Part shown: piece after piece, positions 1-11,374 of the stretch
How the letters are laid out: each line of letters starts with the position of its first letter
Numbering within the stretch: the stretch's first letter is position 1
Source of the DNA: Stomoxys calcitrans
Lineage: Eukaryota; Arthropoda; Insecta; Diptera; Muscidae
Length of the DNA stretch: 64,000 bases
Reading direction: 5' to 3'
Assembly: GCF_963082655.1 (NCBI RefSeq)
Contig: NC_081555.1
Coordinates: forward strand, 28,381,266 to 28,445,265
Position numbers and translations under genes: made by a program
The notes under the pieces: generated by a model
Told to the model about the DNA's origin: nothing
Seen by the model: the letters and a program-made list of their open reading frames with translations, nothing else
Database searches by the model: none

Positions 1-366
1 AGAGAACACTATGTGCAAATTTTCAGCCAAATCGATGAAAATTGGGGCTTCCAGGGGCTCAAGAAGTCAAATCGGTAGATCGGTTTACATGGGAGCTATA
101 TCCAAATTTGAACCAATATTGCCCATTTACAATCCATAACGACCTACATCAATACTAAGTACCTGTGCAACATTTTAAGCGCCTAGCTTGACGCGTTTGA
201 CCACTATCGTGATTTCGACAAACGGACGGACATGGCTAGATCGAATCAGAATGTCGAGACAATCCAGAATATATATTCTTTATGAGCTCGTAGATCAATA
301 TTTCGAGGTATTACAAACGGAATGACTAAGGTTAGTATACCCCCATCCTTTGGTGGTGGGTATAAA
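1..366. repeat. Dispersed muscoid repeat, family M1 (partial copy)
   Basis: This copy has the family hallmarks: 'ctcaagaagtcaaatcggta', 'atgggagctatatcc', 'acggacggacatggctaga', 'atttcgaggtattacaaacg' and a terminal 'tatacccccatcc' block near 338-366. The same modules recur at 2600-3290, 3325-3720, 33113-33944 and 49090-50030. It is cut by the window edge. It lies in the presumed first intron of PhKgamma. No coding capacity is seen. Confidence 0.75.
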
Positions 367-1230
367 AGGAGCACGTGACTGTTTATAAAATCTACTTCAT
401 CTAAAGCCCTCCCACAGTTATAGGTAAATAACAGGCAGCATATTCTAGAAACATTGGCAGGTGATAACTAACAAATCTAAACAACAACTAAAGCAATGGT
501 ATAAGTATAGACAGATTTTGTAACACTTACAAGAACAATTTAACTCGTCCAGATTGGGCCTAATTAATTCGTTCCGCAACAGGTTTTTCTCCACATTCTA
601 CCTGTAACCTCTTTTGCCTGCTGTGTGTGACCGTCCTAACCCTGACACACTGGCTAAAAGATATCAACTTACACAGTGCGAATGGTTGCCGGTTCCAAAA
701 GAAGAAGTTATATAGGAATAATGTGTAAATTTACATAAATTGTTGTTGTTGTTGTTATTACTGTTGTTGTTGTTATTACTGTTGTTGTAAACAAGAAAGT
801 TGCGAATTTTGTATGTGAAGAATTTGAAACAAAGCGCCTGCGATAACAGTTGAACAATTGAACACAATGACCTCCACGGTCAATGCCTTTGTGGCCTGGT
901 CTGGTTGCGTCTCGTCTGGCGTAAAAAGTGTGTTGCATTTGTAATGGCATGTGAGTTTGTGTTTTCAAAGAATTTTCGAACAAAAGGGGCAAATACGTAC
1001 TTCGTACTACTTCACACTAATGCAAAAATACAAAAACATGCAACACGAATTTTTAAAAACAAAAGAAGAAGTAACAATGAATGAAAGGAATGTAAGCAAA
1101 AGCGTGATGAAACATTAAAGTATGGATACGTAATTATCGATATGATTGCTAAGCGTGCGATGAAATTGAAATCATTTATTGAGTAGGATTATTTAAAATA
1201 AGTAAAAGCGTGTTAAGACTGCATCGAAAC
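367..1230. other. AT-rich non-coding stretch (presumed PhKgamma intron)
   Basis: No conserved coding sequence is seen on either strand. Open frames here are short and low in complexity, and one of them only translates the GTT microsatellite. The content is simple AT-rich DNA. Confidence 0.6.
741..788. repeat. (GTT)n microsatellite
   Basis: Two runs of TGT/GTT triplets are separated by ATTACT interruptions. Poly-Asn and poly-Thr open frames across it are artefacts of the repeat. Confidence 0.9.
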
Positions 1231-1235
1231 AAAAT

Positions 1236-1416
1236 TTCGAAATTTCTATAAAATTTTCTCCAAAGACAAAATTTCTATGAAATTTTCCCCAAAGACTAAA
1301 TTTCTATGAAATTTTCTCCAAAGACAAAATTTCTATGAAATTTTCTCTAAAGATAAAATTTCTATGAAATTTTCTCTAAAGACAAAATTTTTGTGAAATT
1401 TTTTCTTAAGACAAAA
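1236..1416. repeat. 29-bp tandem satellite, about 6 units
   Basis: The AAAGAC landmark occurs at 1262, 1291, 1320, 1349 (as AAAGAT) and 1378, an exact 29-bp period. The unit reads roughly 'ACAAAATTTCTATGAAA' followed by 'TTTTCTCCAAAG'. Degenerate copies of the same unit appear at 62560-63215, at the opposite end of the window. Confidence 0.9.
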
Positions 1417-1489
1417 TTAAATTTAATGTTCTACAAAGAGTACGCGAATGATATGTACTAATAGGAAAAAGTTGGCTGAAAATGACAAA

Positions 1490-1650
1490 CACTGTCTGCT
1501 GAATATTAGTAGTTAATTTTGCTGCTATTTTAGCAGTAGTTCTGCTATTACAGCAGTAGATCTGGAGCAGCCCTATGTTTGCTGAAACAGCAGTAATGTT
1601 TGCTTTCCCATTTTCAGCAGACAAAAACTGCCGTTTTAGCACATATTTTT
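1490..1650. repeat. CAGCAG/CTGCTG-rich imperfect palindrome
   Basis: The stretch repeatedly alternates TGCTG and CAGCA ('tttagcagtagttctgctat', 'gctgaaacagcag'). It starts near 'ggctgaaaatgacaaac' and ends near 'cattttcagcagacaaa', so it could fold back on itself. It may be a decayed foldback element. No target-site duplication is visible. Confidence 0.4.
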
Positions 1651-2139
1651 TCTGTTTTGAATACCAAATTTGATTGAGTGTATAAATTTGCAATGGTTGG
1701 ATATTAAAAAACTAAGTTTGCAAGTTTTTTATAGACGAGAAGTGCGCCTTTCAAACAAAGCAATTGCCATGCTCGGAATCGTAAGTGTCCGAAAAGGAAA
1801 CCATGAAAAATCATTAAAGTAAAAATGTATCAAAAAGTTTCAGGGTGGTTCGGTTTAAGAGGTATACGTATTTACAAGATCAGCACGGGTTTTGTTATCT
1901 GTATAGAACACGTAAAATCAAGAAAAGGCTTATAAAGAATATGTGCGGCAAGTGACAGCGTTAAGAATATAGGGAAGGCGTAGAGACGTTGGATTATTTC
2001 GTCGGCCAACTGAGCACGTTTACGATATTATAATACTACCCGTTCGCGTTCCTGGTTTTATTTTAGGTTGATGTGCAGAAAATTGGATTGTAATGCGATC
2101 GCATCGAGCACATATAGAAGACTATAAAAGACCATATCA

Positions 2140-2590
2140 TTGAAGACGTTGAAAACTTCTCATATCTAGGCAGCAAAAAAACAAAGGACCAGAGGCGCCT
2201 TTCTTAAACTCAGCAAAGTTTGGAGATGCAGTGACGTCTGACATAATACAAAAATCTGGATCTTCAACAGTAGTGTGAAATCTATTTTATTACATAGCTT
2301 TACTACAACTTGGAGCTTGACACAAGCGACTACCCGTAAAGTCCAAATTTTTATAAATCGCTGTCTACAACAATTTTTTTGGTCAAACCGTATTTCAAAT
2401 GAAAAATATAAGAAATAGGAACAAACATTTCCCCTGTCGATGTAGAAGTCCGGAAGAGAAAATGGACTTGGTTAGGTCATATCCTACGCCGACCGCGCGA
2501 TGATATGAGAAATGTCCTAGACTGGAACCCCCAGGGACAGCGCATCTATACACCGAAACGACCTTGCCAAGGATCACAATCTTTCCACAC
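2140..2590 (+). pseudogene. Non-LTR retrotransposon ORF2 C-terminal fragment
   Basis: Broken frames read ENFSYLGS, then KVWRCSDV, VKSILLHS, VQIFINRCLQQFFWSNRIS and finally RKWTWLGHILRRPRDDMRN with LDWNPQGQR. This order matches the end of the endonuclease/reverse-transcriptase ORF of RTE-like non-LTR elements, whose family pattern is 'YLGS..INRCL..I..WP.RISN..RKWRW.GH.LR..LDWNPQG'. Several frameshifts and stops show that it is dead. The subfamily is not assigned. Confidence 0.7.
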
Positions 2591-2599
2591 TTTCAGAGC

Positions 2600-3290
2600 T
2601 ACAACAACAAATACAGTTTAGGAATGATAACAAGTAAAATCGTAATCGGTATATCGGTCTCTATGACAGCTATATCTAAATATCGTTCGATCCTAACCAT
2701 ATTTGGGTCATATGGCGGAAAGCTTAAAAAACTCACTGATTCAAATTTCGGAAAAAACGGCTAATAGGTAAAGCTTTTATGGGCTTCGGAACCTTAATCG
2801 GCATATCGGTCAATATGATAGTTATATCTATATATAGTTCGATCTGAACCACATTTAGGTCGGACGTCGGGAGGTTTAAAACAATTCACTGTTTCAAATT
2901 TCGGCAAAATCGGATAATAAATAAAGGTATTATGGGCTTCAGGCCCTTTATCGGCAAATCAGTCTATAGAGCAGTTATATCCAAATATGGTCCGATTTGG
3001 CTCGTTCAAGGAATTAACCTGCGTGCAGCAAAAAGCCGTATTTGTGTCAAATTTCAGCTCAATATCTCAAATTTTGAAGGCTGTAAATTGATTACAACAG
3101 ACAGACGAACATACAAATGAACAAACAGACAGTTAGACACACGGACATCGTTAAATCGTCTTAGAATTTTACGGCTATCCAAAATATACATGCTTTGTAG
3201 GGTCGGAAATATTGTAGATATTTCGAAGTGTTGCAAACGGAATGACTAAATGAATATACCCCCTATCCTATAGTGGGGGTGGGCTAAATC
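2600..3290. repeat. Dispersed muscoid repeat, family M1
   Basis: Three successive modules contain 'atcggtatatcggtc', 'tatatctaaatat', 'aaatttcggaaaa'. They are followed by 'acagacagacgaacata' and a terminal 'atgaatataccccctatcc' block. The orientation matches the copy at 1-366. Confidence 0.75.
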
Positions 3291-3324
3291 GTCTGAGTCG
3301 ATTTAGTAAAGCTAGGCACTTGAA

Positions 3325-3720
3325 ATTTTTTACAAATTCTCCCTACAAGTTTAGGTCGGTTGGGGCCATATCGGTTCATGTTTCGATATAGCTCCCATAT
3401 AACTAGAACCTGGATCTTGATTTATTGAGACTCTAGAGGGCGTAATTCTGATCCAATTCGGCTGAAGCTTAGCATGAAGTGTTTTGATGTGACCATCAAT
3501 AACTGTGCCAAGTATGGTCTAAATCGGTTCATAACTTGATATAGTTCCCATAATAACCGATCTTGGAACTTGACTTCTTGGGCCGCTAGAGGGAGCAATT
3601 ATTAGCTAATTTGGCTGAAATTTTGCATGAAGTGGTTTGTTTTGACTTTCACCAACTATACCGAATATTGTCTAAATCTGTTCACAAACTGATATAGCTC
3701 CCATCTACAATGAATTCCAC
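3325..3720. repeat. Dispersed muscoid repeat, family M1, opposite orientation
   Basis: It contains 'tatagctcccatataac', 'tagagggcgtaattctgat' and 'ttcggctgaagctta', with two internal modules of about 150 bp. It is the reverse orientation of the neighbouring copy. Confidence 0.75.
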
Positions 3721-3729
3721 TTTGGTCCA

Positions 3730-5280
3730 CTATCTGTGATCCACTCTATCAACGAAAATTGGAGAAATATTTTTTTTTTTCAATCAGCTATACATACTAT
3801 TTTATGAACACTTGTAGCCTATTCATATGTTTTTTCTCAATTTTTATCTTGTTTCGCAATGAATTGGATATTTAAAAGCAATCATATTTTCAGTGGTAAC
3901 AAAAAATTCTACCGGCTGCTCATCCACTCAAGCCTTCTATGCTGTGTGCACATGTTTAGTCTTGCAAAGAATGCAATATGGCATTTATAGCAAAACCTGT
4001 TTCCAAGCTGGGAGAATGCTTAAGCCATATTTCCGTTGGATGTGAACATAACATTGCTTATATGATGACTTTTGCCGATTTATGTCTTCTAATGTATCGC
4101 AAGCCTGAGAGCAGAACACGTGGGCACGTGATTTGTTGTCCCATCTGGCGTTTGCGTCTGGGGTATATGTTGGTAAATTTCCATTGACTTTAAACAAATT
4201 TCGATGACCGATCAATGCCGGCGTTGGCTGCTGTCTACAGTATGTTCAGGCTATGGTCTACTATTGCTGATGTAAACAATAAAAATTCATTGGCATAGTA
4301 GTGTAGAAGACGACGACACATATAACATCATAACATACACACTCGTATGGAATCTACACATACTCACAGAGAGCTCTCGAGGGCGGCGGTGTCAGTGCTG
4401 ATGTTTGTGGGTTTGTTAAATATATAGTCACTTTTTATTATATCGAATATACAACGGGGCTTGAAGAGACGTACATATGTAAGCACAAGTATGTTTGTTG
4501 AATGCCATTGTAGGTAAGTAAGCATGTGGTTGTTGGCGTTTTGGTTTCGTGTTTAAAGATTTTAAATTAGAGGGGCCTGTCTCCTCTTTAATGTATTGTG
4601 GGCTCGTCATTGTCCGTCGTCGTTGTACAACAGCGGGTTGGTCTCGTTTTCTGACTGTATGTGTGTTATTTATAAATGATTTGCGCGGCTTTTGGCACGT
4701 AAAGTTGTATGACAACTTACGAAATCGTTCAATTAAATGGCAAGAAACTGCACAGAACAGCCAAGCAGTTGAAACTAAATTGATAAAAATAAAATTGAAA
4801 ATATACAAATTTATACATAGGTAAGTATGTATGCATGTACATATGGTCAAATCAAAACCAAATAAACGATTCAAAATAAAAAAAGGAAAGCGATGCCAAG
4901 TGCTTGCTAAAAATCATCACATAATGGAACTGTTTGAGACAAAATTAAGCGCCGCCATTGCCATAAATTAATTTTTCGATATTTTCTTTTCTTCTAATTC
5001 TCATTTAATTGAAGATGCATGCATTCAATTGCTTTTTGGGGGTCTGTCAAACTTTGCGAATATTTTACCAAGGAAGAAAATGAGCATCAGACTGGTGGTT
5101 TTGGTACAGACATACCAAACTGCATGACATGATATGAGGAAGGTTATTAGGTAAGATTAAAAAAACTGTAAGGAGCATTAAAAAGTCTATATCCAGAATA
5201 GTCCCCAACAAATGTGTTGTTGAGTAGTGTATAATGCTCAACAAGCTATAAAGAATAATAAAGCAGATACTGATGGGTTA
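3730..5280. other. No recognised gene
   Basis: Open frames on both strands at 3978-4215 and 4428-4874 overlap each other and show no domain, codon bias or conserved motif. I see no splice-bounded exon and no clear repeat boundary. Confidence 0.5.
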
Positions 5281-5299
5281 CCAATAAAGCAAAGCTATA

Positions 5300-5750
5300 C
5301 AGCGGGCGATACGGTGAGATCATTGAGGTAAACCTGACAAATCTATATTCGACCAGATATTCGCACTACTTCAGTTCTATAGAAGATCAAATGTTAATAG
5401 ATCCATGTCTTCCGCAGTCTTATATATTAAAAAGTGTTTAAAGCTAGGACATTGGAAATTGATCTAATCTAATTCTTGAACATACATATGTTAAAAAAAC
5501 CTCTCAGTTTCATTCTGTGGCAAACAAAGTTTTAGTGTCTGCCACTCATGTAATATTCGAATATATACTCTATACTTATAAGAGACTAGCGTTATTGTCT
5601 GAAATTCGCCCAGACGAAACGGCTGAACCTAAAAATTTGATATTTTGCACAAAGATCACTCTTGGTGGGAAGTTTAAAGATAAGGCCGGATTTTTTAAAA
5701 TTCGAATAAGAACATACTAAATTAAGAAAATTATTTAACTCAGAAATTGT
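5300..5750. repeat. Segmental duplication, left copy
   Basis: Starts at 'cagcgggcgatacggtgag' and runs through 'cgaccagatattcgcactac', 'cttgaacatacatatgtt', 'cctctcagtttcatt' and 'gatattttgcacaaagatca'. The same blocks recur in the same order from 5955, about 655 bp away. The copies have diverged by point changes and small insertions. Confidence 0.85.
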
Positions 5751-5954
5751 TGTCACCTTTGCTTTGTTTTCCGTTTGTTTGTTTCACATACAACAAGATT
5801 TTGAATCTTATAATTATAGTATGTGAAATTTTGTTGGTAAAAATAAATTGTTCAAAAGTTGATTTAAATAAATAAGTAAAATGGTGGTAAATAAATAAAA
5901 TTGCGTAAATAGAAATCATAATAAGAAAAGACAGAAAATTTATATAATTTAATA

Positions 5955-6460
5955 CAGCAGGCGATACGGTGAGGTTTAAGTCATTAAGATAGAACTGAAA
6001 AATCTATCTTCGACCAGATATTCGCACTACCTCAGTTCTATATGAGATCAAATGCTAACAGATCCACATCTTACATATATTTTTCAAATACTAAGAAGCC
6101 TTTTAACAGTACTATATATTAAAAGGTTTTCTAACCTATGACTGAGTATGGAATCTTTTATCTAATACTTGAACATACATATGTTAAAAAAAAAACCTCT
6201 CAGTTTCATTAAGTGACAAACATGGTTTTAATGTCTACAACTCGTGTGATCTTCTAATATCAACTCTATATTTATAAAAGACTAGCGTTTTTGATTGATA
6301 TTCGCCCAGGCGATATGGCTGAACCTAAAAACTTGATATTTTGCACAAAGATCACTCTTGCTACGAAGTTGCGAGATAAGACTGGATTTTTTTAAATTCC
6401 AATAAGAACGTACTAAAATAAGTAAATTATATAAGTCAGAAATTGTTTTTACCTTTAACT
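5955..6460. repeat. Segmental duplication, right copy
   Basis: Starts 'cagcaggcgatacggtgag' and repeats the block order of 5300-5750. An extra segment of about 50 bp follows 'agatccacatcttac'. No coding potential is seen. Confidence 0.85.
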
Positions 6461-6659
6461 CAAGTTTGTGTTTATGCAAAGGCCATGTTACAAAATCAGT
6501 AGTTAAGAGTAAGTAAATGTGTGAGATATACAGTTAAAGGATTGACATAGTGAACATGCCAAAGTCATAACTATAATTTTGAAAGTGTTGAAATGAAAAG
6601 GCATAATAGGAAAGCAAAAAACGCTTTGGAACTGTTTTCTCGCACTGAATCGGCTTTGA

Positions 6660-6925
6660 TCGCTGCTCTGCTCAAGCTCCTGTAGGTGGGCAAGCTCGTT
6701 CCGATCTAAAGGACCGATCGATGCGGAACAAGGTGACCAATAACTCGCCTTGTCGTATCGAGCATCATAGGCACTCAGTATTTGTGCAAGAGCCGGTACC
6801 GCCCGACCTCTCACTGAGACTCTCCGCTCGATACAGCTGATTGGCCGCGAATGCCGCTGCAACTACTCTGTATGGAGCTTTCCAGCCTGTGTGGTGCTCA
6901 CAGCTATCCCGTGCCGTCTTATGCA
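6660..6925 (-). repeat. Dispersed repeat family 2, reverse copy
   Basis: On the minus strand it reads 'gctatcccgtg...' through 'gagagtctcagtgagaggtc', 'caagagccggtaccg', 'ttggtcacc' and 'gaacgagcttgcccacctac'. Other copies are at 15434, 22700, 28425, 32540, 44985 and 45840. The minus-strand open frames here are by-products of the repeat. Confidence 0.8.
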
Positions 6926-7394
6926 AGATGCAATTGTTGGGGATTATTATTTGCAATGCCTAAGAACTAGGTTGATCAATAAACCGGATTTTTCAAAAAA
7001 CCAGTTTGCTTTTCAAAAAAACTGGTTAAGTTTTTGAGATTTTTAAACAATCGTTTAAACCGTTCATAAATAAGCTTAAAATGAAGCTTTTATAGAAAAA
7101 ATGTTAGTGAAAGTAAAAATTTTGTCTGTTTGCGCTTTCTTAATAACAATTTTTCATGAGCAAAATTTCAATAAAAAATTGTCCTAAGAAATTTATCGAA
7201 TTTAGTTTAAAGTTTTTTATTGCAAATTTTCAAGAAGTCTTTGCTGAAAAAAATCGGCATATGGTTTTTAAGACAAAAATTCGTTAAAAAAAAATTCCAC
7301 AAAACAGATTTTAATTTATTGTTCTATAAATATACAATTTTGATAATTCAAATTTTTCAGAATTTCGATAAATTTTTAAGACTTTTTCGATAGA

Positions 7395-7447
7395 CTGCTT
7401 CAAGGGCTGCTGCCTCAGTGCACAATACACTGCTATAACAACAACTA
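7395..7447 (+). repeat. Structured (CAA)-tailed repeat family 1, 3' fragment
   Basis: Contains 'aagggctgctgcctcagtgc', 'acaatacactgctataacaa' and an ACAACA tail, matching the 3' half of the 100-bp family described at 25412. Confidence 0.8.
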
Positions 7448-7978
7448 ATCAACGCAAACGGCTTGTACAAAAACACTAATGATTTTGCGCTGGGACTGAT
7501 ATGAATGTAGCGCTATGAAGCAAACGAGCGATGCCTGAGTTAAAACTACCGCTACAAATACTTTTTTCATGAGGTTTTGTATATGCGGTGGTAAGATGAG
7601 GTTTTGCCAAAAACAACGCAAACACCAATATTTTATTTATAACATAATAATGTTGGAAAAGACCCAAAAAATTATGAGATTTAGTGTTCAGGAACGAAAT
7701 AAAATATTCACAATATGAAATTATATTTTTGTTAAATCAAGTCAATCAAATCACTCATAACAACGCCATTAACAAGTAGTCTGGAAGGAGTTTTAGGCTA
7801 TATATTTTTTGATATGGGAGGGTGCTCACAAATGCCTCAAAGGGACATGGGGAGCGATCGGAACAATATGGGCCTCAAATTAAATATATTTGGGTGTATA
7901 ACTCGTATCAGATATCAGAATTAGCCGCAAAGTCTCAGGAGGGCCACCCCTCGCATTGTAACCTAGTCAATCCGCGGC

Positions 7979-8225
7979 ATAGGAGGACATACAAGCCCAT
8001 GTGCTACAGTGGTTTGACCAGGATTGCGGTGTCGATTCTCGATTCCGTCTCTGTGTTCAGTACCCAAGCTTTCTCAATTCTGAATTAGACTCCGACTTCA
8101 AGGATAGGAGTACATGGCGGCCAATGCGCTACGTTGGTTTGACTAGGACTGCGGGGTCAAATCTCGACTCAGACCCCGGGTTCGGTATCCAAGCTTTCTG
8201 CAATCTGAATTAGACTCCCTCCGAC
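7979..8225. repeat. Tandem duplication, 125-bp unit
   Basis: 'ggaggacatacaagccc' to 'ttctgaattagactccgac' is repeated as 'aggagtacatggcggccaat' to 'atctgaattagactccctcc'. The AAGCTTTCT landmark falls at 8066 and 8191. The fused open frame across both copies is not a recognised gene. Confidence 0.85.
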
Positions 8226-8229
8226 TTCA

Positions 8230-8834
8230 AAACTTCGTCACCAAAGTCCTGGGTATGACAGTAAACTGTGATGAAACCAATTTTTTAGAGACGACTTTCA
8301 AGACGATCGCTATAGGACAAGCTATCAAAGGAACAGAAGTTCATCAAGTCGCTGGCAGATAGCACTTTGGGTGCAACCAAAGAAACCTTGGCGACTACTT
8401 ATTATAAATTTGGTCAGTTAGTGGTTAAGAATAAGATCTAACCTTGTCAGAATTCCACAATAAGAATTGTAACTACTTCCATCAGTAAACAAATATCCTT
8501 TCTGTAGAATGGCATAATTATATGCTTTCTAAGTAGTATCTACTAGGTATTTTCGCAGTAGCCATCCAAATCACCATCTCGTGCCCGACACGGGTTAATT
8601 ATGAGCACCACACAGATTTGAACTCTAAGCTTCGATTGGTAAAAATGTGATGTTGAAAGATTTAAAGCACGTTCACACTTAACATTAGAACCTGTTTTAA
8701 TGACTCAATCATGGCTGGAGAATAACTATCTCAGATAAATACTAATCCATGCATAGAGTAGCATGGATTAGCATATACCATCCCCATATTGCCTCTATTA
8801 ACCTTTTTTGTAATTTTTTAATTCATACACTTAC
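8230..8834. other. Presumed PhKgamma intron, no gene seen
   Basis: Contains a short family 2 fragment near 8585-8640 ('gagcaccacacagatttgaa'). Nothing else is recognisable. The sequence just left of 8835 on the minus strand is the donor GTAAGTGTATG. Confidence 0.6.
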
Positions 8835-8926
8835 CTGCCCAATATCTCTTTAGGTTCATATTTAGCATAAAAGCCCTTTGCGGCATCCTTGTCGGGCAAC
8901 AAATCATCTTCTTCATCTTTAGCCAT
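8835..8926 (-). CDS. PhKgamma: Phosphorylase kinase gamma (catalytic) subunit, first coding exon
   Basis: The exon encodes 30 complete codons beginning MAKDEEDDLLPDKDAAKGF and ending YAKYEPKEILG, plus two bases (AG) of the next codon. It is followed on the minus strand by a strong donor, GTAAGTGTATG. 'FY..YEPKEILGRG' is the conserved N-terminus of PHKG kinases. The next exon should begin with the rest of an Arg codon and the glycine-rich ATP loop. Phosphorylase kinase phosphorylates glycogen phosphorylase and so activates glycogen breakdown in the cytosol. The start codon is supported by similarity to the fly protein as I recall it and by the absence of an upstream in-frame extension. I find no other kinase exon within 1-8834, so the gene continues beyond the left edge after an intron of at least 8.8 kb. 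Identification rests on the exon translation alone. Confidence 0.9.
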
Positions 8927-10390
8927 TGGGACTGGTGGTATTTTGATGGTGATTTATCAACAAATAACGTGCACAATTATTATACTACACCCACGCAAAC
9001 ACGACTCTCTTAGCACTGATCTCTTTAAGCTGCAAACGGATATATGGGGCACCTATACTACCACGGTAATGTCACAACAATATAACCGCTAAGACACACG
9101 AAGGTCAGAAATTTGTTGGTGTCGTTGTCCTACAATGTTGATGTTTGGCTGTTTATCTTTTTGGTTTGTTGTCGTTGTAGTGGTGGTAGTTTTCCAAAGT
9201 TGAAGGGCCAAGTATGGAAAATTCCCAAGAGTTTTGTTTTTGTTTATGGCTTTCTATGTATGTATATGGAAAATTTTGTTTGTTTGTTTTTATACGTCTT
9301 TTGGGGATAGTAGGACAGGCAGGCGGTTTAGGCAACTTATGGTGCAACTCGTTTGCGTGTATTTTGAGTTCTTTACAACAGCGATGGATGATGAAACTGC
9401 GTGTGAATTTGCACGCACGCCTTTCGTTGCCGTCGTTGTGAATTTTTGTTGTCTATAACAATGATCCTTTTAACGATGTTCCTCCCAACAGTTGTATTAT
9501 TTTAGTTTTTTTCTTTTAATTTTTTTCTTGATTACACAACAAAATTTTTGCATTCTCTTTTAATTTACACCTTTTTATGCTTTTGCCCATGTAGAATTTT
9601 ATTTGTTCTTCTCTTTTGTTACACTTTTTCACTTTGATTTCTCTGACACTGTGGTATATGCAAACACTCATTCTAGACATTCATTCTAAAATTGTTATAA
9701 TACTTTTTTTTTTCATATGTATTCTTTACTTTTTTGCATGGAAATACACATACACCGTATCAATTTGTTGTCCATATATTAATTATTCTTAGTTAATGGT
9801 GGCACTGGTACGTAGATATGTTGTATATTATTGATGATGTGATGATGATTGGTTTGGTTTGTCGCTCCCGCAGCTCAATGTCAAAAAAGGTTACAGAATT
9901 TTTGTTCCTCTCCACCTTGTATGGGTTCGATATTATTGAATCAAATGGTATGCAGTTTCATTTTTAGTTTTTTGTTACACCTTCATTTTTTCGTTTTATT
10001 AATCGCATCATTTTTTATTTCTTTGCAACGCGGCGATCGAAACTTAACACTTTTCATTTCACTTTACTTTTACGTTGTTTTGTCAAGTTGCTCCTGCAGT
10101 AGGTGGTTGGTTGGTTGGTAGTGTGGAAGTGGAGCTCCTGGATGCTTGGGGGCTGTTCTATGTATATAAAAGTAGACTTTCGAATAATCGATTAGTCGAT
10201 CGAAAAATCGAAGTCAACTTTTACTGTATAAAAAAGTCGAATAATCGATAAAAAAAAAGACAAAGTCGATTTTTGCTGCCGACTGCTTGACGATGGTTGA
10301 ATTAAGAAAGTTGGCTCACTTGCCCAACAACAACGAAATCAACGATACAACCCTGTGAAGATGGTAGCGCAAGTTTCCACTTCCTAATCG
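8927..10390. other. PhKgamma 5' flank/UTR region and T-rich spacer
   Basis: This is a very T-rich stretch without a supportable gene. Overlapping open frames at 9113-9460 and 9849-10121 are hydrophobic by base composition only. A simple CGATT/TCGAT-rich patch occurs at 10180-10270 ('ttcgaataatcgattagtcg'). Promoter and UTR exons of PhKgamma are probably here but cannot be placed. Confidence 0.5.
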
Positions 10391-10399
10391 ACATTCTGG

Positions 10400-10830
10400 T
10401 TTTTATTTGCATTATCATGAGTACCAGCCACAAGATCAAAAAATGTATAATTATAAACGTGCAAATTATAAATAAAACAATTCAAAAGTGAAAAAAGGAA
10501 CAAATTGTAAAAAAAAAAATAAAATTTAAACCAAGCATTTGACGGATATAACCAAGTATATTCATTTACAGGTAGTGGCAGTTGGTCAACAACTAAATAT
10601 TGAGTGCACTATCTGTCAAAATCTGTGATAAGTGCAACTCTGATTGTGTATGTTACTATTAGTTCGCTGTCATGGTTCTTAACTATAATACACACACACA
10701 ACCAAAACTAGTTGACAGATAGTGCACATCGCGACAAAAAATTGTATTCGGTTGTTTACGGTACACTACCTGGTAATTATGTCATGGATGTAACTCTGTA
10801 GTTGGACAATTCCATCAGCTGGACAAGTGC
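10400..10830. repeat. Dispersed repeat shared with 57065-57270, carrying an internal foldback
   Basis: 'tggtttttatttgcattatc' and 'catcagctggacaagtg' resemble 'agtttttatttgcgttgcc' (57068) and 'catcagctgggcaagtg' (57248) in the same order. Here the two ends are about 200 bp further apart, in part because of the foldback at 10604-10727. Confidence 0.55.
10604..10727. repeat. Foldback/MITE-like element with 16-bp perfect inverted arms
   Basis: GTGCACTATCTGTCAA at 10604-10619 is the exact reverse complement of 10712-10727. The arms enclose about 92 bp. No clear target-site duplication. Confidence 0.6.
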
Positions 10831-10849
10831 ACCAACTCACTTACTTAAA

Positions 10850-11120
10850 TATATTGGCTATGACAGAATATTTGTTCCGCTAACCGAACGTAGAATGGCG
10901 TTCCAAGCGCCTCGATTTTTCGAGGTGTCTCCCACCACTTGATCTTTCCATCGGGCTTTTGGTCTTCTCGGTTTGCGTGTACCATCGTGTTTGCCTTCAA
11001 AAGACTTCTTTGCTGGAGCTTCTTCATCCATTCTGACAACATGACCTAGCCTACGCAGCCGTTGTATTTTGATGCGTGTAACTTTGCTATCGTTGTCATA
11101 CAGCTCGTGGTTCATACGTC
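10850..11120 (-). pseudogene. Non-LTR retrotransposon ORF2 C-terminal fragment
   Basis: The minus-strand translation contains 'IQRLRRLGHVVRMDEEAPAK', then 'KSFEGKHDGTRKPRRPK' and 'ARWKDQVVGD'. This resembles the 'RLRWLGHVVRM....GRP..RWKDQV' tail of insect non-LTR retrotransposon polyproteins. The catalytic domains are absent, so this is a 5'-truncated remnant. Confidence 0.7.
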
Positions 11121-11374
11121 GCCTTTATTCTCTATTAACACAATAACAGCATTCCGCCTGAACAGCTGAACAGAACACTCAGCTTTACTCTTGAAATTTG
11201 TACTGAAAGAAGTACACGAACACATTTCCTACTTAAAAGCTGATAGCTTTTTTTGCCAGGCGTGTACGTTGAAAGCTTCAATATAAAGCTTACACTTTTT
11301 GAAAACAGCTGTTTACGAAATTTAAAGAAAAATACAAATTCCGAAATTCAGTAGAAAAATACATCTTTTGCGCC

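Noticed and set aside
4428..4874. 148-codon minus-strand ORF, with a plus-strand ORF opposite
   Set aside because: No domain, no homologous pattern I recognise, and both strands are equally open.
6503..6956. 119- and 63-codon minus-strand ORFs
   Set aside because: They are translations of the dispersed family 2 repeat, whose other copies have stops in this frame.
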